In this document: in pieces, positions 61,749 through 64,000 of the stretch
Numbering within the stretch: position 1 is the stretch's first letter
How the letters are laid out: every line of letters begins with the position of its first letter
Assembly: GCF_039523735.1 (NCBI RefSeq)
Contig: NZ_BAAAFW010000093.1
Span: 48,796 to 112,795, forward strand
Reading direction: 5' to 3'
DNA length: 64,000 bases
Source: Tatumella punctata
Lineage (GTDB): Bacteria > Pseudomonadota > Gammaproteobacteria > Enterobacterales > Enterobacteriaceae
Made by a program: the position numbers and the translations under genes
Notes under the pieces: model-generated
Told to the model about the DNA's origin: nothing
Database searches by the model: none
What the model saw: the letters and a program-made list of their open reading frames with translations, nothing else

Positions 61749-62657
61749 ATGAACGTTCCCGACAAACATAAGGTCAAGGAGTTCCTGCTCTCATTACAGG
61801 ACCAAATCTGTCAAAAACTGGCAGCTGCCGACGGCTCCGGAGGATTCGCGGAAGATGCCTGGCAACGGGAAGCCGGCGGTGGCGGACGTTCCCGTGTACT
61901 GCGAGATGGCGCGATATTCGAACAGGCTGGCGTTAATTTCTCTCATGTTTACGGTGAGAATATGCCAGCCTCAGCCACGGCTCACCGGCCGGAACTGGCT
62001 GGTCGCAGTTTTGAAGCCATGGGCGTATCGCTGGTTATTCATCCCCATAGCCCTTATATCCCCACCAGTCATGCCAATGTGCGCTTTTTTATTGCCGAGA
62101 AACCCGACGCTGACCCCATCTGGTGGTTTGGCGGTGGCTTTGACCTGACACCATTCTACGGTTTCACCGAAGATGCGGTTCACTGGCACCAGACGGCCAG
62201 AAATATTTGTCAGCCCTTCGGAGATGACCTCTTCCCGCGTTATAAAAAATGGTGTGATGACTATTTTCATCTGCGTCACCGCAACGAACAGCGGGGTATC
62301 GGCGGTCTGTTCTTTGATGATCTGAATACCCCTGACTTTGACCAGTGTTTTGCTTTTACCCGCGCCGTAGGCACCGGTTTTACCGACGCCTATTTGCCGA
62401 TTGTCGAACGGCGTAACGCCCTGACCTGGGGTGAACGTGAACGGCAGTTTCAGCTTTATCGTCGCGGCCGTTATGTTGAATTTAATCTGGTCTGGGACCG
62501 TGGCACCCTGTTTGGTTTACAAACCGGGGGCAGAACTGAGTCTATTCTGATGTCGATGCCCCCCCAGGTACGCTGGGAATATAACTACCAGCCGTCTGCA
62601 GGTTCTGCCGAAGCAGAGCTGTATGAAAAATTCCTGCCTGTAAAAGACTGGGTATAG
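61749..62657 (+). CDS. hemF: Oxygen-dependent coproporphyrinogen III oxidase
   Basis: The 302-residue enzyme decarboxylates two propionate groups of coproporphyrinogen III in haem synthesis and needs oxygen. It is collinear with E. coli HemF: EAGGGGRSRVL, FSHVYGENMPASATAHRPEL, WFGGGFDLTPFYGF and YVEFNLVWDRGTLFGLQTGG. It is second in an amiA-hemF unit; its ribosome site is weak, so coupling to amiA is plausible. Confidence 0.96.
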   Translation: MNVPDKHKVKEFLLSLQDQICQKLAAADGSGGFAEDAWQREAGGGGRSRVLRDGAIFEQAGVNFSHVYGENMPASATAHRPELAGRSFEAMGVSLVIHPHSPYIPTSHANVRFFIAEKPDADPIWWFGGGFDLTPFYGFTEDAVHWHQTARNICQPFGDDLFPRYKKWCDDYFHLRHRNEQRGIGGLFFDDLNTPDFDQCFAFTRAVGTGFTDAYLPIVERRNALTWGERERQFQLYRRGRYVEFNLVWDRGTLFGLQTGGRTESILMSMPPQVRWEYNYQPSAGSAEAELYEKFLPVKDWV

Positions 62658-62674
62658 CCTGCCATCCCTGTACA

Positions 62675-62718
62675 CGGGAGAATATTTAGCAATGATTCTC
62701 CCGCCCCTGCCTTTTTTT
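62675..62718 (+). terminator. Terminator after hemF
   Basis: CGGGAGAAT (62675-62683) pairs perfectly with ATTCTCCCG (62695-62703) over an 11-base loop. A run of seven Ts occurs at 62712-62718, some 8 bases after the stem, so termination may be imperfect. Confidence 0.65.
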
Positions 62719-62862
62719 GGCCTGTGTCATGGTGTTACCTGTCGCTATTATCGGAGAAAACGTATTTTCTTCCCCGATAAATTCCGGCACAGTGTTAAAT
62801 TCCTGTTACCAATTGTTCCGTCACCGATGGAATAACTGCTTTAGAAAGAATGAGAACGCTGC

Positions 62863-63813
62863 ATGAACCCGCTTGATGCATTAAAACAATTTACAACAGT
62901 AGTCGCTGACAGCGGCGATTTTCAGTCAATTTGTGACTACCAGCCGCAGGACGCTACCACCAATCCCTCTCTGGTACTAAAAGCAGCCACATTACCTGCC
63001 TGCCGCCATCTGATCGACGAAGCTATCGATTACGCCCGTCGGCAAGGGGGGAATACCGAAACACGGATCATTAATGCCAGTGATCGCGTTGCCGTCAATC
63101 TCGGTGTGGAAATTCTGAAAAACATTCCCGGCAGAGTTTCGACTGAAGTAGATGCCCGTTTGTCTTTTAACCGTGGTATGTGTGTAGCAAAAGCCGAAAA
63201 ACTGCTGCGGATGTATGAAGATCAGGGGATTGACCGTTCGCGGATACTGATAAAACTGGCATCCACCTGGGAAGGAATTAAAGCCGCAGAGGAACTGGAA
63301 CAGAACGGTATCAATTGTAATCTGACCCTATTGTTCTCATTTGCTCAGGCAAGAGCCTGTGCAGAAGCCGGCGTTTATCTGATCTCTCCTTTTGCCGGCC
63401 GCATTTATGACTGGCACCACAGCCGTACTCCTCTGTCACCTTATCAGGCAGACCAGGACCCGGGAGTAAAATCCGTACGCAGTATTTATGACTATTATAA
63501 AAAGCACCGTTACACCACCATCATTATGGGTGCCAGCTTCCGTAATACGGAACAAATTCTTGCACTGGCAGGCTGTGACCGCCTGACTATTGCTCCGGCA
63601 TTATTACAGGCGCTGAAAAACAGTCAGGTACCGGTGGTACAAAAACTGCGGCCGCCGGTGGAAGCATTTCACCAGCCGGCCCCGCTCTCTGAAGATGAAT
63701 TCCGCTGGCAACATAATCAGGATGCAATGGCGGTAGATAAACTGTCTGAAGGTATCCGTCAGTTCGCCATTGACCAGCAAAGACTGGAAGATATGCTGGC
63801 CGCCCGACTTTAA
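62863..63813 (+). CDS. talA: Transaldolase A
   Basis: The 316-residue enzyme moves a dihydroxyacetone unit between sugar phosphates in the pentose phosphate pathway. Schiff-base Lys131 is in RILIKLASTWEG, with Asp17, and DATTNPSL and TLLFSFAQARACAEAG are conserved. The C-terminal segment and linkage to tktB make this TalA rather than TalB. It is followed by tktB after 36 bases, the classical talA-tktB pair (sigma-S-dependent in E. coli). Confidence 0.95.
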   Translation: MNPLDALKQFTTVVADSGDFQSICDYQPQDATTNPSLVLKAATLPACRHLIDEAIDYARRQGGNTETRIINASDRVAVNLGVEILKNIPGRVSTEVDARLSFNRGMCVAKAEKLLRMYEDQGIDRSRILIKLASTWEGIKAAEELEQNGINCNLTLLFSFAQARACAEAGVYLISPFAGRIYDWHHSRTPLSPYQADQDPGVKSVRSIYDYYKKHRYTTIIMGASFRNTEQILALAGCDRLTIAPALLQALKNSQVPVVQKLRPPVEAFHQPAPLSEDEFRWQHNQDAMAVDKLSEGIRQFAIDQQRLEDMLAARL

Positions 63814-63849
63814 CTCTGTTACTTATTTTTAAATCAGCCGGAGCTACCT

Positions 63850-64000
63850 ATGCCCTCACATAAAGAACTCGCCAATGCGATCCGTGCCCTCAGTATGGAC
63901 GCTGTGCAAAAAGCCAAATCCGGTCACCCGGGTGCCCCGATGGGCATGGCTGATATCGCCGAAGTATTGTGGCGTGATTTCCTGAACCATAACCCGCAGA
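63850..64000 (+). CDS. tktB: Transketolase B, N-terminus only
   Basis: The first 50 codons are visible: MPSHKELANAIRALSMDAVQ with KSGHPGAPMGMADIAEVLWR, the transketolase thiamine-domain start. It starts at ATG 63850 after a GGAG site at about 63839. The window ends inside the gene. Its position after talA identifies it as tktB. Confidence 0.93.
   Translation, partial: MPSHKELANAIRALSMDAVQKAKSGHPGAPMGMADIAEVLWRDFLNHNPQ

Overview
The window is a stretch of chromosome from an enteric gammaproteobacterium of the order Enterobacterales. Gene order from ypdAB to tktB follows the Escherichia coli 54-minute region closely: ypdAB, glk, mntH, nupC, alaXW, yfeC, gltX, valUXY-lysV, yfeR-yfeH, ypeB, ligA, zipA, cysZ, cysK, ptsHI-crr, cysM, cysAWTP, yfeX, yfeY, yfeZ, ypeA, amiA, hemF, talA, tktB. 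The protein divergence and the lineage-specific inserts suggest Erwiniaceae (Erwinia, Pantoea or Tatumella type) rather than E. coli itself. That placement is an inference.

Left arm (1-10.2 kb). A truncated GntR/FadR-type regulator is divergent from an aldehyde dehydrogenase gene, which is followed by a small exported NTF2-fold protein. On the minus strand, a four-gene unit encodes a short-Q-loop cytochrome bd-type quinol oxidase (subunits I and II) together with its CydDC ABC exporter. Upstream of it lie about 1.3 kb with no convincing gene.

10.2-24 kb. This section holds a degenerate peptide deformylase paralogue, a small membrane protein abutting a C-terminal scrap of an EamA transporter, and yhjX. 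Then come a lipoprotein, a membrane protein paired with a universal stress protein, and the pyruvate-responsive two-component system YpdA/YpdB. The yhjX promoter carries two direct repeats that match the known YpdB target, spaced exactly 11 bp apart, so regulator and target sit close together here. Next are glk, mntH (with MntR-like and Fur-like sites), nupC, a family 9 glycosyltransferase and an AI-2E-type permease.

24-43 kb. tRNA genes (two Ala-GGC, four Val-TAC, one Lys-TTT) flank yfeC and gltX. Then follow yfeR/yfeH with an operator-like palindrome between them, an inserted EmrA-EmrB-outer-membrane-factor efflux operon, ypeB (no standard start codon), ligA, zipA, cysZ, cysK and the PTS operon ptsH-ptsI-crr. 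The ptsH-ptsI spacer is unusually long and contains a terminator-like hairpin.

43-53 kb. The complete arnBCADTEF operon for 4-amino-4-deoxy-L-arabinose modification of lipid A lies between crr and cysM. It is preceded by an exact PmrA-box match. A CpxR/CpxA-like two-component system is convergent with its 3' end.

53-64 kb. cysM with the sulfate/thiosulfate transporter genes cysP-cysT-cysW-cysA, yfeX, the lipoprotein yfeY (with a sigma-E-like promoter), yfeZ, ypeA, amiA-hemF, talA and the first 50 codons of tktB. I saw no CRISPR array, insertion sequence, prophage or rRNA.
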